Shown here piece after piece: positions 45,622-57,395 of a stretch of 64,000 nt of DNA. The stretch is from Aphis gossypii (taxonomy: Eukaryota; Arthropoda; Insecta; Hemiptera; Aphididae), in assembly GCF_020184175.1 (NCBI RefSeq), contig NW_026083175.1, forward strand, positions 28,224 to 92,223, in the 5' to 3' direction. The position numbers and the translations under genes are program-made. How positions within the stretch are numbered: position 1 is the stretch's first letter; the number at the start of each line of letters is the position of its first letter. The notes below the pieces were generated by a model. It did no database searches, was not told where the DNA came from, and saw only the letters and a program-made list of their open reading frames with translations.

Positions 45622-48170
45622 TTAAGGCTGCGGCGGTTGCTGCGGCGGTTGCTGCGGTTGCTGCTTGCTGTGGCTTGTTGCTGCCGGTTGCTGCGGCGGT
45701 TGCTGCTGCTGCAGCTCCGGCTGCTGCTGCTGCTGAGCAGCCAGGCGGCCTCCTCCCTCAATTTTTGCGAGAGCAATGGCCGCTTCTGCGGCCTTCTCTG
45801 CCCTGGCTGCTCTACTTGCAGCCTCAGCGGCAGCATCCGTGGCCGCTGCGGCGGCGCGCTTGGCGTAATGGCATTGTGTGGCGGTATGCCCCCGCTTGAA
45901 ACAAACTATGCATTCTAGAAAATCAAATGAATCAAAATTAAAACATATCCATGATTAAATGTTAATTAGTTTTTAATTTAAACAATTATTTATAACCAAT
46001 GGTAATACGTTATACGTATCACATTATGCAAGTATATAGGTATATTTAATAATAAATAAATAGATCATTAATAAAATATATTAAAATAATCAATTTTATA
46101 CAAATTTCAATATAGTTGAAGATGAGCTAGTATTTGTTGGTATGGAGGTGTTAAGTGCTGATGATAGTAATGATTTGGATATGGAATATGAAGTACCAAA
46201 AAGTAGAGAAAGTATGCCAGGTAGCTGGAAAAGAAATGTCAATCAGAAATTAAGAATGAAAGGAGACCCATATTTAGGATATAGCAGGTCAAGAATAAAT
46301 CAAGTTTTACATAATGTTGACTGAGTAGGTAAAAATATTAGACCAGCTTGTGCAAGTGAAAAATCACAAAAAAGGAAATGCAATGAAGTAGCTGAAGTAT
46401 ATAGATTAAAAATATTTAATCGTTTTTGGAAAAACTTGAACTGGGATGAAAAAAAAAACTTATGTAACTTCTTTAATAATAACCACTTCTGTGAAACAAA
46501 GAACTGTAGAATCATCACGAAGGAACAGCACTATGTCTTATAATTTAAAAATTCATGATGCATATTAGTGTGTATGTAAAACAATGTTTTTAAATACACT
46601 TGGGTTAGGTGAAAAACAAGTTCTAACTTGGTGCCTAACTGAAAAAGATAATGAGATGAATTATGAGAAAATAAAGAAAATAACAAAAGCTCTACTTTAA
46701 GAATTACTCCAGAAAAAGAAAAAGGATATTTGTAACTGAATTTCTTAACAAATTACCAAAACTACCCTCACATTATTGTAGGAAATCTACCTCTAGATTA
46801 TATTTTGAGCCATATGTCAAATCTAAGTCTCAATTATACAATATGTACAAAATAAAGTGTGATGAAGAAAATAAACAACCAGTGTCTAGAAAAATATTTA
46901 CTGATATTTATGAAAAAACCAATTTTTCTGTGTACCACCCAAAAAAGGATCAATGTGACATTTGTTGTTCTTATCAAACAAAAAATATTGAAGAGAATGA
47001 TTGGAGTAAACATATGAAGGATAAAGATCGAAGTAGGGAAAAAAAAAACAAAGACAAAGAAAAAGCTATGCTTAATGATATTATTGTATTCACTATGGAC
47101 CTCCAGGCAGTAAAAATTTGTCCATATTTAAAAGCAAGTGCTTTATATTATAAGAGTAAATTATGTGTACATAATTTTACAATGTATAATTTATCCTCTC
47201 GAGACTGCACATGCTATTGGTGGGATGAAACACAGTCAGACCTCTCAGCATCATCTTTCGTTAGTTGTGTAATTGATCAAATAACTGAATTTAATTTAAA
47301 AAATCCATTTAAAAATATTATACTTTGGAGTGATGGTTGCTGTTATCAAAACAGAAATTGTGTCTTATCTAATGCATTATTGGAGTTTGCTATTAATAAT
47401 AAAATTATAATTGAACAAAAATACTTAACCAAAGGCCATACACAGATGGGATGTGACTCTGTCCATTCAACAATAGAAAATAAATTAAAAAATACTGACA
47501 TTTATTTACCTTCAGATTATATGAAAATAACTAAAAGTGCCAGGATTAAACCCATATCCATACAATGTAAAATACTGTGATGTAACATTTTTCAAAAAAT
47601 ATGAACTTGAATCATACAGGTTTGATACTATTAGACCTGGTAAAAAGCCTGGAGATCCTACTGTTACTAATATAATGGCTATTAAATTTTACTTTTTTGA
47701 GATACGACCTATTAGTCGCCCATTGACGATATACGTCTTAAATAAATAATAAAATTAAACATAATAAATAATCTATAACTAAAATTATATAATAATTTAA
47801 AACATAGACATTTTTACAAAAATCGTCGTCGCCCAGTAATTAAATTACAAAAATCTGTTGGGCAACAAAAAGTTTTCTCTTTGAGAGATTTTTATCGCCC
47901 AGTATATTAGTTGAAATATCCACTGAATGCACATGAATATAAATTGTCCGTAGATAGAACTAGACTATAGAAAACCAATAAGTTGGTATCATATGATAAT
48001 ATATACTTACTATTTCTGTTAGGGGCTTTACCGCCACCACGACCACCGCCGCTACCACCACGACCGCCGCCTCCGCCACCACGACCGCCGCCTCCGCCAC
48101 CACGACCGCCGCCTCCGCCACCACGACTGCCGCCGCCTCCACCACCATAGTCGTAAATATACGTTGGCAT
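45622..48170 (-). CDS. RGG / CCHC zinc-knuckle / Ala-Gln-rich protein, two exons
   Basis: Exon 1 is 48170-48011 and exon 2 is 45914-45622. The donor GTAAGT follows 48011 and the acceptor TTTTCTAG precedes 45914. Phase 1 meets phase 1, and the junction codon makes K. The product has about 151 residues: MPTYIYDY, then GGGGGGR/RGG repeats to about residue 47, KAPNRN, a perfect CX2CX4HX4C knuckle (CIVCFKRGHTATQC), an alanine-rich helix (AKRAAAAATDAAAEAASRAA..), then Q/P-rich repeats to the stop. RGG plus a CCHC knuckle suggests a nuclear or cytoplasmic single-strand nucleic-acid binder, which is inference. I do not recognise an orthologue. The 2.1-kb intron holds a decayed transposon on the other strand. 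This is the best candidate for a host gene. Confidence 0.7.
46116..47749 (+). pseudogene. DUF7869-like DDE transposase, decayed
   Basis: Plus strand, inside the intron of the RGG/CCHC gene. From an acceptor-like ATATAG at 46115: VEDELVFVGMEV.. then a basic KSRESMPGSWKRN block, a TGA near 46322, and FNRFWKNLNWDEKKN with further breaks near 46505-46700. The long open part (46843-47580) has PKKDQCDICCSYQ, FTMDLQAVKICPYLKA (D), HNFTMYNLSSRDCTCYWWDE, ILWSDGCCYQNRN (D) and KGHTQMGCDSVHSTIENKL. A frameshift near 47550 leads to the C-terminus. The series matches insect proteins with domain DUF7869, which look like transposases of an unsettled superfamily. Name from memory, not from a search. Confidence 0.65.
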
Positions 48171-49390
48171 CTAAACATAAGTTAAATTATAGGCATAAAG
48201 TTTATATAATAAATGAGACAAAATATTTCAATATTTATGCACTATACTACAATAAGTTAGTTATTTATATCAAATTAATGTTGTTATTTTGGAATATAAA
48301 TATTACGATGATATAATTCAATTTCAAAAATAAAAATAATAAATTTAACAATATTTACAACACGATCAATATTAGTTGTATATTCAACCACAATAGGTAC
48401 GCTGAAAGTTAAATACTCAGTTATCCTATTTACCAATTAATGTAATAAATTTGAATTTATAATAACCAAGGAAAATTAACTGTTACTTTTAAATTGTACA
48501 GATTATGAGGACGCTATGGTATGCACTTTCATAATACATAATACCTTATATAATCATAGATATGTTTGAGGATAAATCGTTATCGTTACGCGATTTCATA
48601 AAAATTTAAAACTCAAACGTTCAAAACATTTTTCCTATAATGACGCTTCAAATTTTCTCTATAGCTTTTTGAAGCAAAACTTATGGAAAACTTAGTGTTG
48701 GATTTTTTTACCGACACTTTAAAAAAAAATTCGCATAAAAACCGAAAATTTCAGTGGTCTATAAATAACTCAAAAAAAGTCAAACATTTTTGAAAATTTA
48801 ACTGTATATAGATAACACTAACATAAATATTTGGTAAAAATTTCAAGTATTTACATTGATTAGTTTTTACGGTTAAGTATTTAGTTTCTTTTAACAAGAA
48901 GAATGTGAACGTGAGCCTAAATGTGGCCCTGCATATTATTCAAAAATAATAATTGATTATTATGTAATACAATCATTAAATGTATTTAAAATTGAACTTG
49001 GGAATAAAGATAAGTAAAATATAAAATATATAAAATATTAGAGGTAGTCATCAATATTGTACTTACATTTATATTGTGTTTTAAATTATAATATCGACGA
49101 TCGCAAAATACAGAATGACACGGTCACCGGGTGGCGGCTATCCGCTCTATTTCAACATTTTCAACGGCTACGCGGCAAAATACATTTTTAGCGCTTTGCC
49201 TCAGACGAGTATGACGTATCCTAGCGGCGAACATTCGCACTCAATTTTGACAAATTCCCGCGTTCATGACCCGTATAAACGTGGTTTAATTTAATTTGCT
49301 AGCTGTTTTTAAATTATTTTACCGATTTCCGGCCGTCGCTTATTACTTGTAAATTAATAATTATATCATGGCCTTATAATAGGTTATATA
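48171..49390. repeat. upstream region of the RGG/CCHC gene, with dispersed repeat copy B
   Basis: 48560-48890 is a reverse-complement relative of copy A (for example TATCGTTACGCG and 'ttctctatagctt' versus 19910-20040). 49100-49260 is less AT-rich (CACGGTCACCGGGTGGCGGC), a possible promoter for a gene to the left or right, with no direct proof. Confidence 0.5.
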
Positions 49391-49977
49391 CAGTGTTCGG
49401 ATTAAATAAGTATTTTTTTATCTAGATAAAGATAAAGATGATGCAACTCAAAAGTATTTAAATAGAGATGAAAGATGACTAAACTCATATTCATCTAGAT
49501 TCTAGATAAAGAGATAAAAAAAAGATAATCTTTTTTAATAATTTTAAAATAGGTGTACCATAATCTGACTTAACAATATAGTTTTTTTTGTTTTTTTTTA
49601 GTATGTAAAAAATATTATTATATGTTAATGGATCAACATATTATACAGAACAAGTGAATCACATTTTTGACCCAATCAAAATACTTGAAAATTGTATACA
49701 AAGTTCCTCATATGTTATTCTTATAGTTATTAAAAAATTATAAGAATACATAGGCACAATTTTTTTATTAGCATTTGAAGTTCAAATTTTGACAAAAATT
49801 TGTCAAAATCATGAATATTTGCAAATTATTTTGTAGTTCAAAATTCATAAAATTGTTTGTATTTATATCTAAAGTTAAAGTCAAAATTGATTAACCATGC
49901 CTTTTGCAAATGCGTCCTAATTGAAAAATAAAATATTTGTTTCAAATTAGAATGTATGGCAATATTTAAATATAATT

Positions 49978-51228
49978 TATCCTAGACTGACAAATCATCT
50001 CCGTCCAGAATCGTTTTTCGTATACAATGATTTTACCCAGGCCTGATTAACCATAGGCTTAATAGGCTACAGCCTAGGGCGCCAATTGGTCAACGTTAAA
50101 TTGGGGGCGCCACAACATTTTTTTTTTTACGAATGTAGAATTTTTGCTAACCCTAGACTACTGGTGACCAACTCCTTAATCAGGCCCTGATTTTACCAAT
50201 CATTGCATTCAAATTTAACCTACCCTAGTCCGAGGTCCACCCCACCCCCTAATGTACAGCAGAGCGGTACCCATTTGCCGACTTTTTTTTTAGATTTAAG
50301 TATATTTTAATTGGGCAATAGGTACTTATATAATAATTAATAAATAAAAATAATAATAACAACATTTTTTTATAATTGACATAGCCAACAGATTATAATA
50401 AAATTAAAAATTTTGAAAAATGTATATATTGTATAATCTAATAATAATACATAATATATGTTTTAATGGTAGCGTTTTGAAATTTTATTATTTTTCTGAC
50501 TTATTAACAAATGCCGAAATCGATAACGTGATACACTGATGACTGAAGATAGTGAAGACAGAAAAATGAATAAATGACTATTGATTATCGGGAAACAGAT
50601 TACTCTCACACACAGACAACACACTCAACAAACCAAACTATAAATAAAATCTAAAATAATTCGAATGCGTATTGACTACTTATATTGGTATATTGTGTAT
50701 ATTGTGTTTGTCGCTGATAAGTCATAGGCTGTAACATTGTCAGTGTGTTTTGTGGGCTTCGGCGACCGATTTTTTATTTAAGTTGTAACTATATACTTCA
50801 TATTTTAATTGTATAAAATATAAATAGTCCATAATAGACAACCGTCGATAATAATCAGACAACGGCAAGCATCTATTCCTAAAATAGACGAATTGTACAT
50901 TTTAATTTCTACAGGCTACGAGCCTACGACATGCGACAATGGGAAATGAGTAAACACGGTCGTTATTTTACGTTAGTTGTACATATTATTATAAATAAGA
51001 TTATTTATAAATAATACATTAAAAAAAATTTAAAAAATCGTTTGGCCAATTTTTACGATTTTCATCAATAAAAAAAAGTCGGTTAGTGGATACCGCTCTG
51101 CTGTACATTAGGGGGCGGTGGACTTTGGACTAGGGTAGGTTAAATTTGAATGCAATGATAGGTAAAATCATTGTATACGAAAAACGATTCTGAAGGGAGA
51201 TGATTTGTCAGTCTAGAATATATTATAT
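49978..51228. repeat. foldback, middle layer of the nest
   Basis: The left arm (49978-50037 and 50198-50295) and right arm (51068-51228) are reverse complements. They share ACTGACAAATCATCTCC, TCGTTTTTCGTATACAATGA, TTTAACCTACCCTAGTCC and TAATGTACAGCAGAGCGGTA. The left arm is split by the 152-bp element at 50038. The arm is also partly present near 62264-62315. About 0.77 kb of AT-rich sequence lies between the arms, with no gene. Confidence 0.75.
50038..50189. mobile_element. 152-bp hAT-type MITE
   Basis: The ends CAGGCCTGATTAA and TTAATCAGGCCCTG are inverted repeats with one base missing on the left. The 8-bp target duplication ATTTTACC is perfect (50030-50037 and 50190-50197). The right foldback arm near 51160 shows the empty site. 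Confidence 0.85.
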
Positions 51229-51314
51229 TTTAATATTATTATTATGACAAAAAAAATTTTATCGACACTTCAAAAAAAATTTTTCAGAAAAATTGAAAAT
51301 TTCTGTTGTCTATA

Positions 51315-51476
51315 CAGTGGCGTAGCCAGCAGGTAGGCCCGGGCCTACCCACTTTTCTTCAAAAATGAATGTTTTATTTCATGTTTTTTATTTAGGTAAT
51401 AAAAATACTCATTGATAATCCTTATTCCATCAAAATATCGGGCCTACCCATGAAAAATTGTCTAGCTACGCCACTG
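51315..51476. mobile_element. 162-bp MITE with CAGTGGCGTAGC ends
   Basis: CAGTGGCGTAGC at 51315 and GCTACGCCACTG ending 51476 are exact 12-bp inverted repeats. The flanking duplication is CTATA (51310-51314 and 51477-51481). The interior is AT-rich with an inner 'gggcctaccca' inverted pair. Confidence 0.85.
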
Positions 51477-52339
51477 CTATAAAGTTCAAAAAAAGTCAAA
51501 ATTCTTTGAAAATTTATCTGTGTATGGAGAACGCTAATATAAACATTTGGTGAAAATTTCAAGTATTTATATCGATTAGTACACATCATTGTAAAATCAA
51601 TACATTCATCACTCCGTTCAGAATCTAAAAGTATCTAGATGAATTTATTTAGATTAGTAAACTATTTATCTAATAACTAAGATACCTAATAACTTTTTAT
51701 CTAGATAAGATAAAATATGAGCAAAAAACTATCTGGATAAATATCTAGATAAGTCCGAACACTGGTTATATTATACTATTATATAATTATTCTTTCTAGT
51801 AAGACTTTTTACGTGCGATATGATCTCATAATTGCTTAGAATAAATTATTATTATTATTAATAATTAATAATATTAATATTATTACTACTATATTATTAT
51901 TAGGTATTTTTTTTTTTTAATATCGAAGAGTTTTGCTAGTATTATAACACGCGTGGTATCATGTTATCATTTTTTTGGGGGGCTTAACATAATTAATTTT
52001 ACGTGCATATGTAATTCAATTTACATACATGTTCAATTTTAACTAATTTAATAAATAATTAAAGATAGTTATAACATACACACGACATATAGTGTTGGAA
52101 ATATTTTAATTACGATTGCGTACACAACATTTTTTTAAGATATCTACCCAAACGTCAACGGAACTAAATAATAAATCGGAAATTTAAAACCGACAACATG
52201 AGTCGGCCATTTCAACTCAAATTGCACTTGCAATGAAATAAAATTATACACCTAATAATATATAGATTAAAAAAAAATATGGTTGTACATTTAATTTGGT
52301 TATTTTTATTTTTTATTTATATACATTTAGTATTATTTT

Positions 52340-53880
52340 TAATAGGTGAACATGACGACACCTTATACTACACAGCGAACCAGAAGTACCAAGTCCTAGT
52401 CTAGAAGAGATACATGTATCGATACAAACTCTAAAAAATAATAAGTCTCAGGAGATGATAAAATTGCCGCTAGTTTACTGAAGTTAGGAGGACAAAACTT
52501 AACAAAAAATTACATGACTAATTCAACAGATATGGATAAAGGAAAAGAATACCAAAAGAATGGAATGAGTTTGAATATGTCCAATTTTCAAAAAAGTAAC
52601 CGAAATAAAGTCGAGAATTATAGAGGCATAACACTACTGAATTTGGATATAAAATACTATCATTAATTATACTCAAAAGATGCATATCACAGATGAGATG
52701 TAGGTATTACCAAAGTGGATTCAGAAAAAATATCAACTACTGACCACATATTGTCTTAAGACAGTATGGAAGAAGCTACGAATCCGAAAGATCTACATAT
52801 GGTTTTTATAGACTACAAACAAGCCTATTTAGCATAGATAGAGAAATAATTATGGAAAATCCTTAAAAACTTTCTTACCAACTAAATTAATCAACATGAT
52901 AAAACTATGTAACACAAACATATCAGCAACCGATCAAGTGCAACGAAATATCGTCTCCGTTTACAATAAAATAGTGTCTGAAGCAAGGGGATGCGATGTC
53001 ACCAGCACTCTTCAATATGGCATTGGAGAGCGTAATAAGAAAGATACCACGAACTGAGACTTAAACCCTGATTAAGGAAATATACTCCTAGCATATTGCG
53101 ACGAGATAGTGGTTATTGGGAATTCGCAAAGATTATCCAGAGTACTGTTGAGAACTGATGAAGATAGGAAAATATATTTAAAATTGGCTTAACAATTAAC
53201 AGTGGAAAAAAAATTAAAATACATGATGTTAAAACGATGAGGGGGTGATCATAAATAACCTCAGTGGGAAATAATCTTCGACAAGTACAAGAGTTTAAGT
53301 ACCTGGGTCACTCTAAATAACCAAAACAACATGCACGGAGAGATAAATATCAGATTGGACGCTGCTAATCGATGCCTTATGCACTATCGACACTCTTTAA
53401 ACTAAGTTGTTGTCACGACAAACAAAAGAACTCTATATATTAGTTACATTCGCCCTGTATTGACTATGCATGTGCCCATGGCAACGACAAGGGCGATTTA
53501 TAAAACTACGTCTATTTTTTGAGAGAAAAATTTCTATAAAATTTACGGACCCGTATTCAACAATTCGGAACAAAATGGAAATAAAACAACACCCAACTAT
53601 ACAGCTTACAAAAGAGAAGATGTGGTCCATTTATCAAAGGGACAAGGATAGAATGGGCAGGCTATGTGTGGCGAGCTGATGGAAGTGTATTTAAAGGAGC
53701 ACTGAATATATGATAGAGAAAGAGCCAGGGGAAGCCACGGAAGAGTGGAAGGATACGTCAAGGAAGTATTAGAAGAAATTGGAGGAACTGGACAGGCATA
53801 CAATAGAGACAATGGAAGGAAATTAGTTTTGGCGGCCAAGATTCAAATGGCTCGTAAAAAGCCTAAAAAAAAAAAAAAAA
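52340..53880 (+). pseudogene. dead LINE (non-LTR retrotransposon) reverse transcriptase
   Basis: A 1.5-kb 3' part of a non-LTR element, translatable only in pieces with many stops and shifts. Landmarks in order: PSPSLEEIHVSIQTLKN, GDDKIAASLLK, IPKEWNEFEYV, HMVFIDYKQAY, AYCDEIVVIG (the YADD position is changed), a C-terminal segment resembling R-W-AGHVWR, and RARGSHGRVEGYVKEVLEEI before AYNRDNGRKLVLAAKIQMA. A poly(A) run at 53865-53880 marks the 3' end. 5'-truncated with no endonuclease seen. The clade (RTE-like or related) is uncertain. Confidence 0.7.
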
Positions 53881-56837
53881 ACCATTTAGTATTAATTGGT
53901 TTTCTTACTTGTATTATTATGCTATGTTTTGTTAAAATCTTAGTGATCGTATTATAAAAGAAAACATCAAAAAAATAATGAATATCTATTTTGTCTTCCG
54001 TTTACATTAACCACATTGAATAGTTCTTCCAAACACCAGCGAGCGACAGGCCTAGTCATAAACGCATAAATAATAATTTTGTGTACTGCCGTACAGGGAT
54101 TGACTTGAAAATTATAAATAATGATAAAAAAGAGTTTCTTAATAAATGCATTGAATAATGCCATTGATATAGATTATAGTTTAATTAATCAGTTCGGTCT
54201 TCTTAAAGAAATATCGTAATTTTGAAATAATAAATATCATAGTCAAGTTTGACCAGTTTCAGATTGTTTCTCTTCAAAAATGTTCTTTAATCTTATAATA
54301 TTAGTATGTACCCAAACGTCCAAACTATATTCATATGTAATCAAATTTGTAAAACTATAGGCACCTAATCCACAAGGCTGGGCATTAACAAGTTAATAAG
54401 TTAAAAAGTTAAGTTACTTTTACTAGTTAATTAACGAGTTATTTTTTTTTTTAGAAATACTTCTAACTTAACGATTACATTTTTTCCCAGTCATTCAGTA
54501 ACTAACAGTTAATTAATTTTTTTGGCCGGTAAGTTAATTTTTTCTTAACCACACATTGAAATTAAATTCAATTTTGTACAAATTAATTTTTAATAAAAAA
54601 AAAACGGAAATTTTAAATTTATTAATTAATAATTATCATGCAATGACATAAAAATTATTGCATATTCACAGAACATATTATATAACTATATAGTATAATA
54701 TAAACGGAAATGTTATAGGGGTAACCTCGTAATTTATAAAAGAAAAATATAACAATTATTTAGCCATTTAGTAGTCCAGTCATTTAAGCTTCAAAAAAGG
54801 TGTTTTTAGGATTTAAATCGGAAAGTTTTGAAACTTTGCAGAAAATTTGGTTGTGGGTTCCTGATTAACCAAAAAAAAGTCGCAATCGCTCCGAAGTCCG
54901 GAAGTGTCCGCCATCTTGGATTTTATGTGCAATTTTTCAGTGTTTTTAAATTATTTTTAAAAATATTAATTTATATCACAAAATACCTCTCCATAAAAAT
55001 ATTTCTGACATAATTTACAACAAAAATATGTATATTTATATATTTTTGTAGCTTAAATAGGTGAAATGTTAAATCCATCCACGCGTTTGTGATATTTGAT
55101 GTTGCGCGCGTTAATAGTTTATATTATAGGTACTACTGCACTGTGCGGCGTAACTAGTATAGCTACGTATCTGACTAAATTGTAAACTAAAAACGTAACA
55201 ACGCCAATACAAATGAAATTTATAAACAAACACATGGCAGTAATATAATTGTCATTAGTAATAACGGAAAATATATAACAGTTTATTTAAATTGGTCGGT
55301 AATCGGATAGGTACTTATAAAAATTGGTATTCATATAGATGTCTAGTAAATAGAATAAATCGATTGAAAATAATGCCATCGTCGCAAGATTTAAGAAATT
55401 TTGGAAATAAATGTCAAAATATTTGAACCAGCTAATGAAGATGGTCTTAAAATATATTGGTGTAGAAGATCAAATTGTATTACCTTTACATAATTATATT
55501 ATATTATTATATATTTATCGTTGGGATAGGAATTACATAGGATGTCTTACACGGGGTTTACATTGGTTGACTCTTAAAATATAATCTATTTTAATGTTTT
55601 TTTTTTAGATTTTTGACACAAATTTTGGCACAAATGGCATACATTTAATGTTTGTCAATTAACCACTCCCTCACCTCTATCCACCCATCACCATAGAGTC
55701 AGTAATTTTTTAACTTTTAATTTGCCCCTTCTACCGAAAACTGAAATGACGCCACTGCTTATTACTTATATATTTTATTAATTATAATAATTATAAAAGC
55801 ATAATATACCAACGCAGTGTAGTCATATATTAACAATATACGCAAGATATTTATAAATTATAATTATTATCAATCTATCGCGGACCGTCATAGGCGTGCG
55901 CAGGATTTTGAATCGGGTGCCGCATACATTTTTCACCAGCCCTACAGAACAATAAGCAGCCCACTTATTTCCCTCATTATGATTATATTATGTAGTACAT
56001 ATAAAGTAAAGCCAGGTTCACATTACACCGTGTCGTATTTAGATCTTCGCTATTTGAAAACGATATCATAACCGTTATATTGGGAATAATAGAAAACGTA
56101 CCGTCTACCCTCAGAAATATTGCCAATGAGTTCTACTCAGACTGCATTTTGTCTATGTCGTACGTGTCGTATTCACGAGTACGAATAAATGAGTCAAGCC
56201 ACACTGACCATACTATAAAAAGGTACCTATCTATTTACGAAAAACGGGTAAAACCATGGTGTGTTGATACACCCTGGTAAAAACATAAGTATACGTTTTT
56301 GACGAACAGCGATATTAAGATGGTCACACCCATCTATGTTTAATCCGTATTAAATTAATATCAGATAATTTATTTTTGAACAACTAGACGCTATCTACCG
56401 ATTATCTTTGACTAACCATATAATGATAAATAAATACACGAGATGGCTCAGATGGGCAACCTAATATAAGATGAAGGTTCTAAGTTATTCTACTATGGCA
56501 TACTTTTTTCAAATCGGAGTGAGAAATTTTAGAATATAATAGCAAGACATGTATAAAACATTTTGACATCATAAAACAATAATATTTACAATCCAAACTC
56601 ACGAAAATAAAAGTAAAAAAAAGACTAGTCTACATAGAGAATAGAACACATGACAATATAACAAACCACGATTTAGTAAGTGGTCATTATATGAGAGTAA
56701 GTATATTATAACAATCAATCTTACTCTCTTTCCAATTCGCCATTGGACAATTTTTGGAAGCCACCAAATTATGGTGGCTCATAAAATAAAAGATCAGTAA
56801 AATAAAGTATCGTAGTACCACAGTTTTAGATAGATTG
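53881..56837. other. non-coding, repeat scraps
   Basis: No gene recognised. 54380-54545 holds GTTAATTAACGAGTTA-type repeats after GGCTGGGCATTAACAAG, a probable non-autonomous element. 55740-55757 contains GACGCCACTG, a solo MITE end. 55885-55960 (CATAGGCGTGCGCAGGAT) looks like another terminal scrap. Confidence 0.4.
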
Positions 56838-57395
56838 GGTACCTGCACGCGGCAGTACGAAAACATGGTCCCCTGGGCTGGTCGGTGGCATATTACTATG
56901 TCCCCGAAAGCTTTGTACAAAATGAAATTATAAACGTTCGATAGGAAATGTTCCTGGCTTTCCGAATATATTGGTTTGATGCGTCGCCATCTTCCGGAAC
57001 ATTGTCAAAAAAATCAAAAACCGCGAATAGATCGTCGTACCGCGGCCGTGCACTCTTGGTCCCCTGGGCTGGTCGGTCGCATATTACTATGTCCCCGAAA
57101 GCTTTGTACAAAATGAAATTATAAACGTTCGATAGGAAATGTTCCTGGCTTTCCGAATATATTGGTTTGATGCGTCGCCACCTTCCGGAACATTGTCAAA
57201 AAAATCAAAACGGCGCATGGGTACCTGCACGCGGCAGTACGAAAACATGGTCCCCTGGGCTGGTCGGTCGCACATTACTATATCCCCGAAAGCTTTGTAC
57301 AAAATGAAATTATAAACGTTCGATAGGAAATGTTCCTGGCTTTCCGAATATATTGGTTTGATGCGTCGCCACCTTCCGGAACATTGTCAATTAAT
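56838..57395. repeat. 191-bp tandem repeat, three copies
   Basis: GGTCCCCTGGGCTGGTCGGT occurs at 56867, 57058 and 57249, exactly 191 bp apart, and about 150 bp after each is nearly identical, through CCGGAACATTGTCAA. The roughly 30 bp before each copy differ: copies 1 and 3 begin GGGTACCTGCACGCGGCAG, copy 2 has CGTCGTACCGCGGCCGTGCA. It is GC-richer than its surroundings. The minus-strand open frames starting MYKAFGDIV arise from the repeat. Confidence 0.85.

Larger units (their letters stand above)
49391..51764. mobile_element. nested non-autonomous hAT-like element (outer layer)
   Basis: The ends CAGTGTTCGG (49391-49400) and CCGAACACTG (51755-51764) are inverted repeats, flanked by GTTATATA (49383-49390) and GTTATATT (51765-51772), a 7-of-8 target duplication. 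The subterminal regions are rich in ATCTAGAT/TTATCTAGATAA motifs on both sides. There is no transposase. The interior contains a foldback (49978-51228) and two further small elements. Confidence 0.75.

Noticed and set aside
45637..45918. Leucine/alanine-rich plus-strand frames at 45637-45918 and 45675-45899
   Set aside because: They are complements of the Ala/Gln-rich exon. The minus strand has the perfect CCHC knuckle, splice sites and matching phase.
53606..53957. Small frames at the end of the LINE remnant (53606-53839 minus, 53745-53957 plus)
   Set aside because: The plus frame is only the C-terminal scrap of the dead LINE running through its poly(A); the minus one is its shadow.
56687..57302. 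Minus-strand frames starting MYKAFGDIV
   Set aside because: They repeat with the 191-bp tandem array, diverge at the array edges and have no known domain.
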